Source: a virus. Taken from it: a DNA stretch of 25,625 nt. The notes below the pieces were generated by a model. The model was not told the DNA's origin. It ran no database searches and was given only the letters and a program-made list of their open reading frames with translations. Both the position numbers and the translations under genes were made by a program. The DNA lies in IMG/VR virus record IMGVR_UViG_3300046660_000438, positions 1 to 25,625 of that record; one strand, written 5' to 3'. Position 1 is the stretch's first letter, and each line of letters opens with the position of its first letter. Shown in pieces: positions 19,415 through 25,625 of the stretch.

Positions 19415-20215
19415 TTGAGCCTCGACGCGCAGGACTGGGTCTGGAACCACTCCCAGGCCAAGAGCACCGCCCGCCTGGTGCTGCTCGCCATCGCCGATAA
19501 GGCGTCCGGCGCCGACTGCTCTGCGTACGCGGGCACCACCATGCTCATCCAGCGCGCCAACGCCGCACGGTCCTCCGTCATCGTCGCCGTCGACCGCCTC
19601 GTCGAGTCCGGCGAACTCGGCATCGTCGAAGGCGTCACCGGCCCCCGCGGCGAGACCCGCTACACCCTCCCCAAAGCCGTCGGTCACCGCCGCGAAGGGG
19701 GTCCGAAATCCGGACCCCCTCGGAATTCGGACCGGTCCGAAAACCGGACCCCCCGGGGTACGGAATCCGGACCCCCCCGGTCCGAAAACCGGACCCCTAC
19801 CGGTCCGAAATCCGGACCCCATAACGCAGTTAACGCAGAGACAACAGAAGGAACGCAGAAGAGAGAGCCGCGCACCGCACACAACACCAGCGCACCGCAG
19901 CCACAGAGGCCCCGGCCTGACGGCCGCCTCCCCCTCGACGAAGCCGACTTCCGCATCACCGACACCATGCGCCGCTGGGCAGGCGCCACCTTCCCCAGCC
20001 TCGACATCGAGCACGAGACCCAGCAGTTCATCAGCCACCACCGCGCCGAGGGCAGCCGCCGCCACTCCTGGCCCGACGAATGGCAAAAGTGGATTCGCCG
20101 CTCCGCGAAGTACGCGTCCGAGCGCGCCGCACGACCATCGCTCCGCTCCGTGTCCGGCGACTGGCAGCCCTACACCAACCCCACCGACCACTCCGTCTAC
20201 GAGAACGGATTCTGA
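19415..20215 (+). CDS. Replication-initiator-like HTH protein (lambda O analogue)
   Basis: A TTG start at 19415 follows GAGAGAAGGA. Residues 1-95 form a winged-helix region of the helix-turn-helix_36 type (DWVWNHSQAKSTARLVLLAI, TTMLIQRANAARSSVIVAVD, ESGELGIVEG). Residues 95-145 are a low-complexity linker repeating S-G-P-P and S-E-N-R-T-P, encoded by an array of palindromic DNA repeats. The C-terminal 90 residues contain a compact domain (TDTMRRWAGATFPSLDIEHE, HSWPDEWQKWIRR) of the kind that contacts a helicase loader. A DnaC-like gene follows at once. Initiator gene with internal iterons plus loader is the lambda O-P plan; the role is inferred from this. Confidence 0.75.
   Translation: MSLDAQDWVWNHSQAKSTARLVLLAIADKASGADCSAYAGTTMLIQRANAARSSVIVAVDRLVESGELGIVEGVTGPRGETRYTLPKAVGHRREGGPKSGPPRNSDRSENRTPRGTESGPPRSENRTPTGPKSGPHNAVNAETTEGTQKREPRTAHNTSAPQPQRPRPDGRLPLDEADFRITDTMRRWAGATFPSLDIEHETQQFISHHRAEGSRRHSWPDEWQKWIRRSAKYASERAARPSLRSVSGDWQPYTNPTDHSVYENGF
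19697..19821. repeat. Iteron array inside the initiator gene, putative replication origin
   Basis: A 17-bp near-palindrome, GGTCCGAAATCCGGACC, recurs at 19700-19716 and 19802-19818. Its variant GGTCCGAAAACCGGACC occurs at 19734-19750 and 19779-19795, and GGTACGGAATCCGGACC at 19757-19773. A degenerate unit lies at 19717-19733 (11 of 17). The last four units start 22-23 bp apart, about two helical turns. Three AACGCAG words in a purine-rich stretch (19823, 19832, 19852) follow and may unwind more easily. Iterons within the initiator gene next to an easily melted stretch are typical of lambdoid origins. Confidence 0.72.
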
Positions 20216-20217
20216 CC

Positions 20218-20949
20218 ATGACCGAACCCGAGAACCTCACAGAACACCGCCCCTCCGCACTCGCCAACCTCATGGCCGGAATCGCCGAGCGCCACCCGCA
20301 GATCCAGGCCGGCCCCGTCGAAGACGAACCCACCCCCGACGAGCCCGGCCACCCCGAATACCACCGCGCCCGCCGCGCCGAATGGGCCCTCGGCCGCTGG
20401 ACCACAGCCACACCGCCCCGCTACCGCCAAGCCACCACCACCCACCCCGACATCCAGCAGTGGGCCGACAACGTCGGCACCAACCCCGAGACCGCCGGAT
20501 CCCTCCTCCTCACCGGAACCACCGGCACCGGCAAAACCCACCAGGCATACGGCGCCCTCCGACGCATCGCCGAAGCCGGACCCCACCGCTACGAGATCAT
20601 CGCGACCACGGCCGCCGACATGTACGGACTGCTCCGCCCCAAAGGATCCGAGCGCGGAACAGAAGCCGAACTCGAACGACTCGCCCGCATCCCGCTGCTC
20701 CTCCTGGACGACCTCGGCTCCGCGAAGTCCAGCGAATGGACCGAGGAGGTCACCTACCGGCTCATCAACGAGCGGTACAACGCCTGCCTCCCGTCGATCT
20801 ACACCAGCAACCTCCCCGCCACATCGCCCGACGGCCGAGACATCACCAGCGCCCTCGGCGAACGCATCGCGTCTCGCCTCTCCCAGGACACCCACGTTGT
20901 CGCGATGGCCGGCCCCGACCTCCGCCGCGGACTCAGGAGCGTCTCGTGA
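20218..20949 (+). CDS. DnaC/IstB-like AAA+ helicase loader
   Basis: The 243-aa product has an AAA+ ATPase core: Walker A GTTGTGKT at 100-107, Walker B LLLLDDLGS at 160-168, and a TSNLP sensor-like segment at 196-200. Arg220 in GERIASRL is a plausible arginine finger. The first 75 residues are Pro/Glu-rich and could bind the helicase or the initiator. No transposase is nearby, so a helicase-loading role fits better than an IstB transposition role. It starts 2 nt after the initiator stop and overlaps the next gene (GTGA). The host helicase is presumably loaded, since no phage helicase is seen in the window. Confidence 0.85.
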   Translation: MTEPENLTEHRPSALANLMAGIAERHPQIQAGPVEDEPTPDEPGHPEYHRARRAEWALGRWTTATPPRYRQATTTHPDIQQWADNVGTNPETAGSLLLTGTTGTGKTHQAYGALRRIAEAGPHRYEIIATTAADMYGLLRPKGSERGTEAELERLARIPLLLLDDLGSAKSSEWTEEVTYRLINERYNACLPSIYTSNLPATSPDGRDITSALGERIASRLSQDTHVVAMAGPDLRRGLRSVS

Positions 20950-21239
20950 ACGCCGACGACCCCCGCATGGCCAACGTCGAATGCGAACTCGCCCGGCTCG
21001 ACTACGAGAACGGCAAGAACGGCCTGGAGATCGCTGAGGGATGGGTCACTGCCTGCCTCCACGCGGTCTTCACCATCCGCGAGCAGCGCGCCAAAGACCC
21101 CCGGTCCTTTCCCGGATACGGCGACGCCACCCCTGAGGAAACCGCCCGCCGAATTGTCGCCCGCCTGCTCGACGCGGGATGGCGACCGGCAGACGCCGAC
21201 TGTCTCGACCTGCCACCCGTACCCGACGCAGCTGGGTGA
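20946..21239 (+). CDS. Hypothetical protein behind the helicase loader (97 aa)
   Basis: The GTG overlaps the loader stop. The product is mostly helical, with MANVECELARLDYENGKNG, a WVTACLHAVFTIREQRAKD helix and a final PEETARRIVARLLDAGWRP helix before a Pro-rich end. It has three scattered Cys and no membrane segment. Tight coupling suggests a replication accessory, but I recognise no family. Its TGA overlaps the following GTG. Confidence 0.65.
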   Translation: MNADDPRMANVECELARLDYENGKNGLEIAEGWVTACLHAVFTIREQRAKDPRSFPGYGDATPEETARRIVARLLDAGWRPADADCLDLPPVPDAAG

Positions 21240-21490
21240 CCCGAGCCCCCGAGCACGCCATCCGCTGCCCCTGGTGCAACGCAGCCCCCAGCAACCGCTG
21301 CACCACCCCCCGCGGCCGCCGACTCCCCATCCCCAGCCACGACGCCCGCATCACCGCATGGACCACACAGGAGGACCCGTGCCCGACATCACCGACGCCG
21401 CCCTCACCGTCATCCGCGCCGCCCTCCAAGACGCCCACCTCCTCGACGAAGACCACGACGCCAGCACCCGGCGCGTGGCCCAGTACCTGA
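21236..21490 (+). CDS. Small zinc-finger protein with overlapping C-terminus (84 aa)
   Basis: The GTG overlaps the previous stop (GTGA). The N-terminal 45 residues have a clear zinc-site pattern: IRCPWCNAAPSNRCTTPRGR followed by PSHDARI, that is CxxC-x7-C...H. This resembles small actinobacterial CxxC/His DNA-binding modules. After residue 48 the frame overlaps the next gene by 112 nt and the residues become Pro/Ser/Thr-rich low-complexity, as expected for out-of-frame reading. The zinc part is probably functional and the tail merely tolerated. Confidence 0.55.
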   Translation: MTRAPEHAIRCPWCNAAPSNRCTTPRGRRLPIPSHDARITAWTTQEDPCPTSPTPPSPSSAPPSKTPTSSTKTTTPAPGAWPST

Positions 21491-21546
21491 TCAGCAGCGG
21501 CTACACCATCACCCCCGACATCCGCGAACAGCCCGCCGCAGCCTGA
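21379..21546 (+). CDS. Small acidic hypothetical protein (55 aa)
   Basis: The GTG at 21379 has a strong AGGAGG (21369-21374), which supports this gene despite its 112-nt overlap with the zinc-finger frame. The 55-aa product is acidic and helical (DITDAALTVIRAALQDAHLL, STRRVAQYLISSGYTI). Such short helical proteins are frequent between actinophage replication genes. The function is unknown. Confidence 0.65.
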   Translation: MPDITDAALTVIRAALQDAHLLDEDHDASTRRVAQYLISSGYTITPDIREQPAAA

Positions 21547-21578
21547 CCGCACCCCACCCACACGACAGGACACACCCC

Positions 21579-21971
21579 ATGACCAACCACCGCCCCGCCA
21601 CGACCATGCGAGAGATCCGCGAAGGCCTCGCCCACGTGAAGCCCGACGTCCCCGAGCCCACCGTCCTCCCGACCCGCTACGCCGTCAGCTGCCTGCCCGA
21701 AGGCCACGACGACCGGTGGACGTTCACCATCCAGATCCGCTACCGAGGCCGCGGCCGGTACGCCATCGAGCACGGCATCCGGCAGTACGGCACCGACGGG
21801 ACGTGGTCCTACGAGCCGGACTGGGCCGAGGACGGCAGCGACGAGAAGGCCGAGGACGCGTGGCTGGACGCCCACCGCTTCGACCACGACACCGCGCTGC
21901 GGCTGGCCAAGGAGCTGGCGCCGCGGCTCACCTACCGGGGCCGGACCGTCGCCGACGCACTCACCGCCTGA
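21579..21971 (+). CDS. Hypothetical protein (130 aa)
   Basis: The ATG has only a modest GACAGGACA leader. The protein has a helical start (MREIREGLAHVK), a beta-rich centre (RYAVSCLPEGHDDRWTFTIQ, GRGRYAIEHGIRQYG), an acidic loop (DWAEDGSDEKAED) and a closing helix (DTALRLAKELAPRL). One Cys, no membrane segment. It precedes the region with the duplicated TACTGAAC repeat and may end one transcript. Unknown family. Confidence 0.68.
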   Translation: MTNHRPATTMREIREGLAHVKPDVPEPTVLPTRYAVSCLPEGHDDRWTFTIQIRYRGRGRYAIEHGIRQYGTDGTWSYEPDWAEDGSDEKAEDAWLDAHRFDHDTALRLAKELAPRLTYRGRTVADALTA

Positions 21972-22029
21972 CCGCGCACACGCAACCCCCCACACACCGC
22001 CCACCAGCCCGCCACCAGGCCCCGTCCAC

Positions 22030-22080
22030 TACTGAACAACCGGTCAGTAACACCACCGCCCATACTGAACAACCAGTCAG
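22030..22080. promoter_or_regulatory. Two near-identical 18-bp repeats upstream of the PP-loop gene
   Basis: TACTGAACAACCGGTCAG (22030-22047) and TACTGAACAACCAGTCAG (22063-22080) differ at one base and lie 33 bp apart, three helical turns. Each has CTGA and TCAG ends in inverted orientation. The second overlaps the AGGAG ribosome binding site (22079-22083) of the next gene. This looks like a tandem operator for a dimeric repressor or activator. Confidence 0.6.
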
Positions 22081-22091
22081 GAGCAGCACCC

Positions 22092-22928
22092 GTGACCGAC
22101 CGACCGCCCGACACCATCCGCGCCTTCAGCTTCGGCGGCGGCCAACAATCCGTCGCCTGCCTCGTCCTCGCCAGCCAAGGCCGCATCGACTACCCGCTGT
22201 TCCTGTTCGCCAACGTCGGCAAGGACAGCGAGCAGCCGGAGACCCTGCGCTACGTCGAGGAATACGCCCGCCCGTTCGCCGCCAGCCACGGCATCGAGCT
22301 CGCCGAGCTCAGCCGTGTCGGTCGAGCCGGGCCGCGCCGCGGTGAGACGCGCACGCTCCTTGCCGACCTGGAACGGCCGGACTCGAAGAGCATCCCTATC
22401 CCGGTCCGTATGGCCGGGGCCGGTCCTGGCACCCGCCAGTGCACCGACCGCTACAAGATCAAGGTCATTGCTGACGAGCTGGCCCGGCGTGGCGCCACCG
22501 AGGAGCGGCCGGCGACCGTCGGGATCGGGATCAGCCTCGACGAGATCCACCGGGCGAACAACCGGAGCCGCATCCCGCACGAGAGCGTCACGTACCCGCT
22601 GCTCGAACTCGGGTTGCGGCGCACCGACTGCCAGCGCGTCATCACCGCCGCAGGGCTGCCCGTCCCGCCTAAAAGTGCGTGCTGGTTCTGCCCGATGAAG
22701 CGGCCGACCGAGTGGCACGAACTGCGCCGCACCCAGCCCGAGCTGTTCGAGCATGCCTGTGCCCTGGAGGACCAGCTTGTCGAACGGCGGACCCGTCTCG
22801 GCAAGGACCCGGCGTATCTCACCGGGCTCGGCCGGCCGCTGCGCCAGGCGATCCCCGAGGGCGTCGACCTGCTGCCGATGTTCGACGAGGCCGACGGTGC
22901 CTGTGACTCCGGCTACTGCTTCACCTGA
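22092..22928 (+). CDS. PAPS-reductase-like PP-loop (adenine nucleotide alpha-hydrolase) protein
   Basis: The GTG follows AGGAG by 8 nt. The 278-aa product has a PP-loop variant SFGGGQQS (13-20), the FANVGKDSEQPET segment (39-51), RQCTDRYKI with Cys117, and ACWFCP with Cys197 and Cys200. These occur in phage members of the PAPS reductase/DndC/ThiI superfamily, which adenylate a substrate or move sulfur. The usual C-terminal ECG-H motif of true PAPS reductase is not seen, so sulfate assimilation is unlikely; a nucleic-acid or nucleotide modification role is possible. A C-terminal GACDSGYC adds two Cys. It stands behind its own repeat-bearing control region and is followed by a strong hairpin. 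Confidence 0.82.
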   Translation: MTDRPPDTIRAFSFGGGQQSVACLVLASQGRIDYPLFLFANVGKDSEQPETLRYVEEYARPFAASHGIELAELSRVGRAGPRRGETRTLLADLERPDSKSIPIPVRMAGAGPGTRQCTDRYKIKVIADELARRGATEERPATVGIGISLDEIHRANNRSRIPHESVTYPLLELGLRRTDCQRVITAAGLPVPPKSACWFCPMKRPTEWHELRRTQPELFEHACALEDQLVERRTRLGKDPAYLTGLGRPLRQAIPEGVDLLPMFDEADGACDSGYCFT

Positions 22929-22936
22929 CCGCAGCA

Positions 22937-22971
22937 CCGGCCGCCCCCTGTCGCAACCAGGGGGCGGCCGG
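22937..22971 (+). terminator. Strong hairpin behind the PP-loop gene
   Basis: CCGGCCGCCCCCTG (22937-22950) pairs perfectly with 22958-22971 around a 7-nt loop. There is no U-tract. It starts 9 nt after the stop and ends 36 nt before the next ATG. It either ends the PP-loop transcript or partly lowers expression of the genes downstream. Confidence 0.65.
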
Positions 22972-23007
22972 CCCGGACATCCTCTCGCACGATCAAGGAG
23001 CCACACC

Positions 23008-23784
23008 ATGACCGACCCCCGCATCGCTGTCCTGTCCGCCCTGTCCTCGCCCGGCTGGCATCCCGTCCCCGAAGCGCACGGCATGCCGTGGGATGAGGCC
23101 GAGCAGCTGCTCGCCGCCTACGACGCTTCCCGAGCTGCCGCTGTGCCGTCTGCGCCCGCCGACCGGGAGGCGGGACCCGCCGCGCTACGCGAGGCCGCCG
23201 CGTTCTACGAGAGCGTGATGCAGCAGTCGCTCGATCCCGACCGCGACCCGCGGTACTGCACCGCGGTCCGGGACGTCGTGATGGGACTGCGCCACAGGGC
23301 CGACGAGGCGCAGCAGGACGCGACGCAGCTCCCGTACATCCACGTCGATGACGACGGCGACCAGCTCGACATCGGCGCCGTCATGGCCAGCACCTACGAC
23401 GGCGAGGCCCCCGTCGTGTACGTGGCCGCCGACCAGCACCAGGGAGACCAGGTGGCAACCGTGTATGTCCGGCCGGAACGCGTGGACGAGGTCATCGCAG
23501 CGCTGCGCTCGGCACGTCAGCAGGCCGAGACGCTGCCCGCCGTCGGGGCGCAGCAGCCCGAGACGCAGGCTGAGGACCCAGCACGCATCGACCGTCTACG
23601 GCCCGAGTTCTTCGAGCACGCCAGCGTCGAATCGATCGACGTTCAGATCCGGCGGGCACAGAGGCAGCAGCGCCAATGGGGGAATCGACTGCAGACGCTG
23701 GCCATCCTGCGACAGGCCCGGGTCATGCAGAAGGAACTCGGCGAGTGGCCCGCCGTCGTGTCCCAGCCCGGCAAGGAGGCCTGA
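23008..23784 (+). CDS. Hypothetical protein (258 aa)
   Basis: The ATG follows AAGGAG (22995-23000). Three parts are visible: an N-terminal segment (WDEAEQLLAAYDASRAA), a helical AALREAAAFYESVMQQSLD region around residue 65, a beta-rich middle (PYIHVDDDGDQLDIGAVMAS, VVYVAADQHQGDQVATVYVR) and a basic helical end (DVQIRRAQRQQRQWGNRLQT). No catalytic motif or Cys pair. It heads a set of small membrane-protein genes. Unknown function. Confidence 0.7.
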   Translation: MTDPRIAVLSALSSPGWHPVPEAHGMPWDEAEQLLAAYDASRAAAVPSAPADREAGPAALREAAAFYESVMQQSLDPDRDPRYCTAVRDVVMGLRHRADEAQQDATQLPYIHVDDDGDQLDIGAVMASTYDGEAPVVYVAADQHQGDQVATVYVRPERVDEVIAALRSARQQAETLPAVGAQQPETQAEDPARIDRLRPEFFEHASVESIDVQIRRAQRQQRQWGNRLQTLAILRQARVMQKELGEWPAVVSQPGKEA

Positions 23785-23786
23785 CC

Positions 23787-24101
23787 ATGGCTTTGCTGCT
23801 CGCCGCCGCCGTCCTAGCCGTGGGATACGCCCTCGGCCGGGCCCGGCTCGGCCACCGCGCCTCCCAGTGGGCCGCCTGGCAGTCCGTCGGCACACGCCCC
23901 GCCCGACCCAGCGTCCGCTACTGGGCGATGTTCATCGTGCTGTCCGCCGAGAACATCGGCTGGCTCATTGCCCATCCCGTCAAGGGCTGGCATGCGTGGC
24001 AGCACCGCAACGACCCGCCGCCCCCGCGCAGTCCAGCACCGGTGTTCGACCCCGAGTGGGCAGCCAAGCGCCACGCCACCGACGAGGAGCCCACCCAGTG
24101 A
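23787..24101 (+). CDS. Small membrane protein (104 aa)
   Basis: AAGGAGG lies before the ATG. A signal-anchor-like helix opens the protein (ALLLAAAVLAVGYALGRA), and a second hydrophobic stretch lies at about residues 45-63 (YWAMFIVLSAENIGWLIA). The C-terminal 35 residues are Pro-rich and polar. It is the first of a run of small membrane proteins and overlaps the next (GTGA). No family recognised. Confidence 0.65.
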   Translation: MALLLAAAVLAVGYALGRARLGHRASQWAAWQSVGTRPARPSVRYWAMFIVLSAENIGWLIAHPVKGWHAWQHRNDPPPPRSPAPVFDPEWAAKRHATDEEPTQ

Positions 24102-24355
24102 TCGCTGAGGCCATCGACACCGCGTACACCATCGGCTGGGCCATCGTCGCGTGGATCATGGCGGCCGCGTTCGTCGTAACCGTCGTCCTGTTCACGACGA
24201 TGCTCGCTGTCGCGCAGGGCTGGAAGGCGGCACGGCGCGTGCTGCGCGGCCCGTCGTGGGCCCGTGGGCGGCTCCGCGCCCGAATCCACGCACACACCCG
24301 CGCCAGGCGCCACAGCGAGCACACAGAGACACACACCTACCGGGAGGCAGCGTGA
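24098..24355 (+). CDS. Small membrane protein (85 aa)
   Basis: The GTG overlaps the previous stop. One long hydrophobic segment spans about residues 8-40 (TIGWAIVAWIMAAAFVVTVV continuing to LAVAQ) and may form one or two membrane helices. The rest is Arg/His-rich (ARIHAHTRARRHSEHTE), so a basic cytoplasmic tail is likely. It is coupled on both sides. Unknown function. Confidence 0.62.
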   Translation: MIAEAIDTAYTIGWAIVAWIMAAAFVVTVVLFTTMLAVAQGWKAARRVLRGPSWARGRLRARIHAHTRARRHSEHTETHTYREAA

Positions 24356-24480
24356 TTGCCCGCGCCATCGGCGTCGGCATCATCTGCGCCCCGTTCATCA
24401 GCGCCGCCCTCCTCGCCATCCGGCGGGGCGGGCGCGCCCTCACCAACTCGATCCGCACCCATGCACGGAGGCAGCCGTGA
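24352..24480 (+). CDS. Very small membrane protein (42 aa)
   Basis: The GTG overlaps the previous stop, with GGGAGG (24342-24347) as ribosome binding site. The 42-aa product is one membrane helix (IGVGIICAPFISAALLAI) with a basic C-terminal end. Its GTGA overlap with the following gene and good ribosome binding site support reality despite its length. Unknown function. Confidence 0.55.
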   Translation: MIARAIGVGIICAPFISAALLAIRRGGRALTNSIRTHARRQP

Positions 24481-24851
24481 CCAGACTCGAACTCGCCCTC
24501 GGCACGGGTGCCATCACACTCACCGCCGCCGGCACCGCAACCGCCAGCCACCGCATGTGGTGGGAGACCGCCATGTTCTGGTTCGTCGCCGCGTTCCTCG
24601 CCGAGGGCGCGTCCAGGGAACGCCACCGTCGGCGCGTCCGAGAGCGGGCTGTTGCTGTCCGGCTGGAACGCCTCGCCCGCGGTGAGGTCGTCATCGAACC
24701 GCCCCGCCCGTGCTGCTCCTTCTGGCTGTCCTCGGATGGCGCGGTTCACGGGCACGACTGCACCCGCCCCCCGGCCGCCCGCACGAGCCTCAGCCTCGCC
24801 GAGCAGCAGCTCCTCGCCCGGTACGACGACGACCTCAGGGACAGTGCATGA
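24477..24851 (+). CDS. Membrane protein with polar C-terminal half (124 aa)
   Basis: The GTG follows GGAGG (24468-24472). Two hydrophobic segments lie at about residues 5-22 (ELALGTGAITLTAAGTAT) and 29-44 (WETAMFWFVAAFLAEG). A basic stretch follows (RERHRRRVRERAVAVRLERL), then a Cys/His region (RPCCSFWLSSDGAVHGHDC) that might bind metal, and an acidic helical end. It overlaps the next gene (ATGA-type). Family not recognised. Confidence 0.65.
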   Translation: MTRLELALGTGAITLTAAGTATASHRMWWETAMFWFVAAFLAEGASRERHRRRVRERAVAVRLERLARGEVVIEPPRPCCSFWLSSDGAVHGHDCTRPPAARTSLSLAEQQLLARYDDDLRDSA

Positions 24852-25453
24852 ACGACCGCTACACCGCCGACACGATCAACGACGACGCACTCGACGCCCT
24901 GTACGACGAGATCGACCGGCTCCGAGCAGGTGAGGAAGACGGCTACGACCCGCTCACCGTGCCCACCCCCGGGCAGTGGATCCACCAGTTCAACCAAGCC
25001 ACAGCGGAGAAGCGCCTCGAAGTCGTCGGCAGGCTCATCGACGCGGCCGAGCGTGTGTGGGCCTGCACGATGAACTTGCACGAGGAACGCATCCACGACG
25101 GCCGGCACGCCGTGATGGCCCTCAACGAAGTCCGCGACGTCGTCACCGACATGGAAGCCACCACGGGTGCGCGGACGTGGGCGGGTTGGCTGCGGGACGC
25201 GATGAAACGCGGGCCCGAGCACTGCCTGCTCTGCGCGACCAGGCAGAAGACGGCGCCCGTGTCGCCCGGCCCCGCAGCGACCCAAGCGACCGAGCCCGAC
25301 AAGGCTGCGATCGACCGCGTGCGCGCGCTGCACCGCCGGAACGAGAACACGGGCGAGTGCGAGTACTGCTCGGCCCGCGACTACCCCACCTACGCGGTGC
25401 CGCACCCGTGCGACACGGTGCGCGCGCTCGACGGACAGGAGCAGCCCTCGTGA
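24848..25453 (+). CDS. Hypothetical protein with possible zinc site (201 aa)
   Basis: The ATG overlaps the previous stop. The first 125 residues are helical and acidic (DDALDALYDEIDRLRAGEED, QATAEKRLEVVGRLIDAAER, VMALNEVRDVVTDME). A CLLC pair is at about 137-140. After a Pro/Ala/Thr linker comes a CEYCSARDYPTYAVPHPC module with three Cys and a His, a plausible zinc knuckle recurring in actinophage proteins. Soluble, unlike its neighbours. Function unknown. Confidence 0.68.
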   Translation: MNDRYTADTINDDALDALYDEIDRLRAGEEDGYDPLTVPTPGQWIHQFNQATAEKRLEVVGRLIDAAERVWACTMNLHEERIHDGRHAVMALNEVRDVVTDMEATTGARTWAGWLRDAMKRGPEHCLLCATRQKTAPVSPGPAATQATEPDKAAIDRVRALHRRNENTGECEYCSARDYPTYAVPHPCDTVRALDGQEQPS

Positions 25454-25625
25454 CGACCGGCCAGATCATCGCGTGCGCCATCGGATGGACCGCAGCCATC
25501 GTGGCCATCACCGCGCTCGTCCTCGCACGCCGCGCCCGACGTGAGGCGCCCCGCTGGCGTGTTGAGTACCTCAACGGCCACGGCATGCTCACTTCCCGAA
25601 AGCCGCTGACCGAGGCCGAAGTCGA
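25450..25625 (+). CDS. Small membrane protein, cut by the window edge (partial)
   Basis: The GTG overlaps the previous TGA. A single membrane helix (IIACAIGWTAAIVAITALVL) is followed by a basic stretch (ARRARREAPRW) and the frame is still open at the end of the window (RKPLTEAEV). It continues the run of small membrane proteins. The full length and function cannot be judged. Confidence 0.6.
   Translation, partial: MTTGQIIACAIGWTAAIVAITALVLARRARREAPRWRVEYLNGHGMLTSRKPLTEAEV

Noticed and set aside
19697-19821. CRISPR array
   Set aside because: The repeats are 17-bp palindromes separated by only about 5-7 bp in most cases, lie inside a coding frame, and no cas genes are present.
20218-20949. 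IstB transposition ATPase of an insertion sequence
   Set aside because: No IstA-like transposase or terminal inverted repeats flank it. The initiator and iterons next to it favour a helicase loader.
22092-22928. Genuine CysH or DndC with a phosphorothioation cluster
   Set aside because: No DndA, DndB, DndD or DndE-like genes are nearby, and the CysH C-terminal Cys-Gly-His motif is not seen.

Overview
The window is strongly GC-rich, with actinobacterial codon use, many GTG starts and dense ATGA or GTGA stop/start overlaps. Its genes are those of a temperate tailed phage of an actinomycete, most likely Streptomyces. They include an amidase endolysin with holin, a large serine integrase, a WhiB-like protein, an exonuclease/annealing-protein pair, a RuvC-like resolvase, a helicase loader and long runs of small overlapping hypothetical genes. 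No bacterial housekeeping gene is seen. The integrase lies between lysis genes and early genes, and an intact attP-like dyad sits directly behind it. This fits a free phage genome better than an integrated prophage, where attP would be split.

Layout. 1-2445 (+): end of a late gene, a small gene, then a lysis cassette (amidase endolysin, two-helix holin, membrane/coiled-coil protein, membrane-anchored collagen-like protein). 2442-4676: a small minus-strand gene, then a possible accessory unit of an XRE regulator with a long helical C-terminus and three coupled Cys-rich mini-proteins. 4677-5417: GC hairpins, a small XRE repressor (-), an AT-richer region with a U-tailed plus-strand terminator that has no obvious gene, and the attP candidate. 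5418-7964 (-): serine integrase, a small acidic protein, and a larger HTH protein that is probably the repressor. 7965-8226: a divergent switch region with three copies of a 15-bp operator-like site. 8227-18871 (+): one long early operon of HTH protein, unknowns, YqaJ exonuclease, ERF annealing protein, DEDDh exonuclease, RuvC-like resolvase, an atypical cytosine-C5 methyltransferase, WhiB and small zinc proteins. It ends in back-to-back hairpin terminators. 19010-19249 (-): a small HTH protein facing a second divergent region. 19415-25625 (+): a replication-initiator-like protein carrying an iteron array inside its gene, a DnaC-like loader, small genes, a PAPS-reductase-like PP-loop protein behind a duplicated operator-like repeat, and a string of small membrane proteins that runs off the window.

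How it may work together. The 7560/8227 gene pair and its operators look like the lysis-lysogeny switch. The initiator/iteron/loader block resembles the lambda O-ori-P arrangement. YqaJ, ERF and RuvC form a recombination module. The methyltransferase and PP-loop protein may modify nucleic acid. Functions rest on motifs read by eye; no database search was possible.
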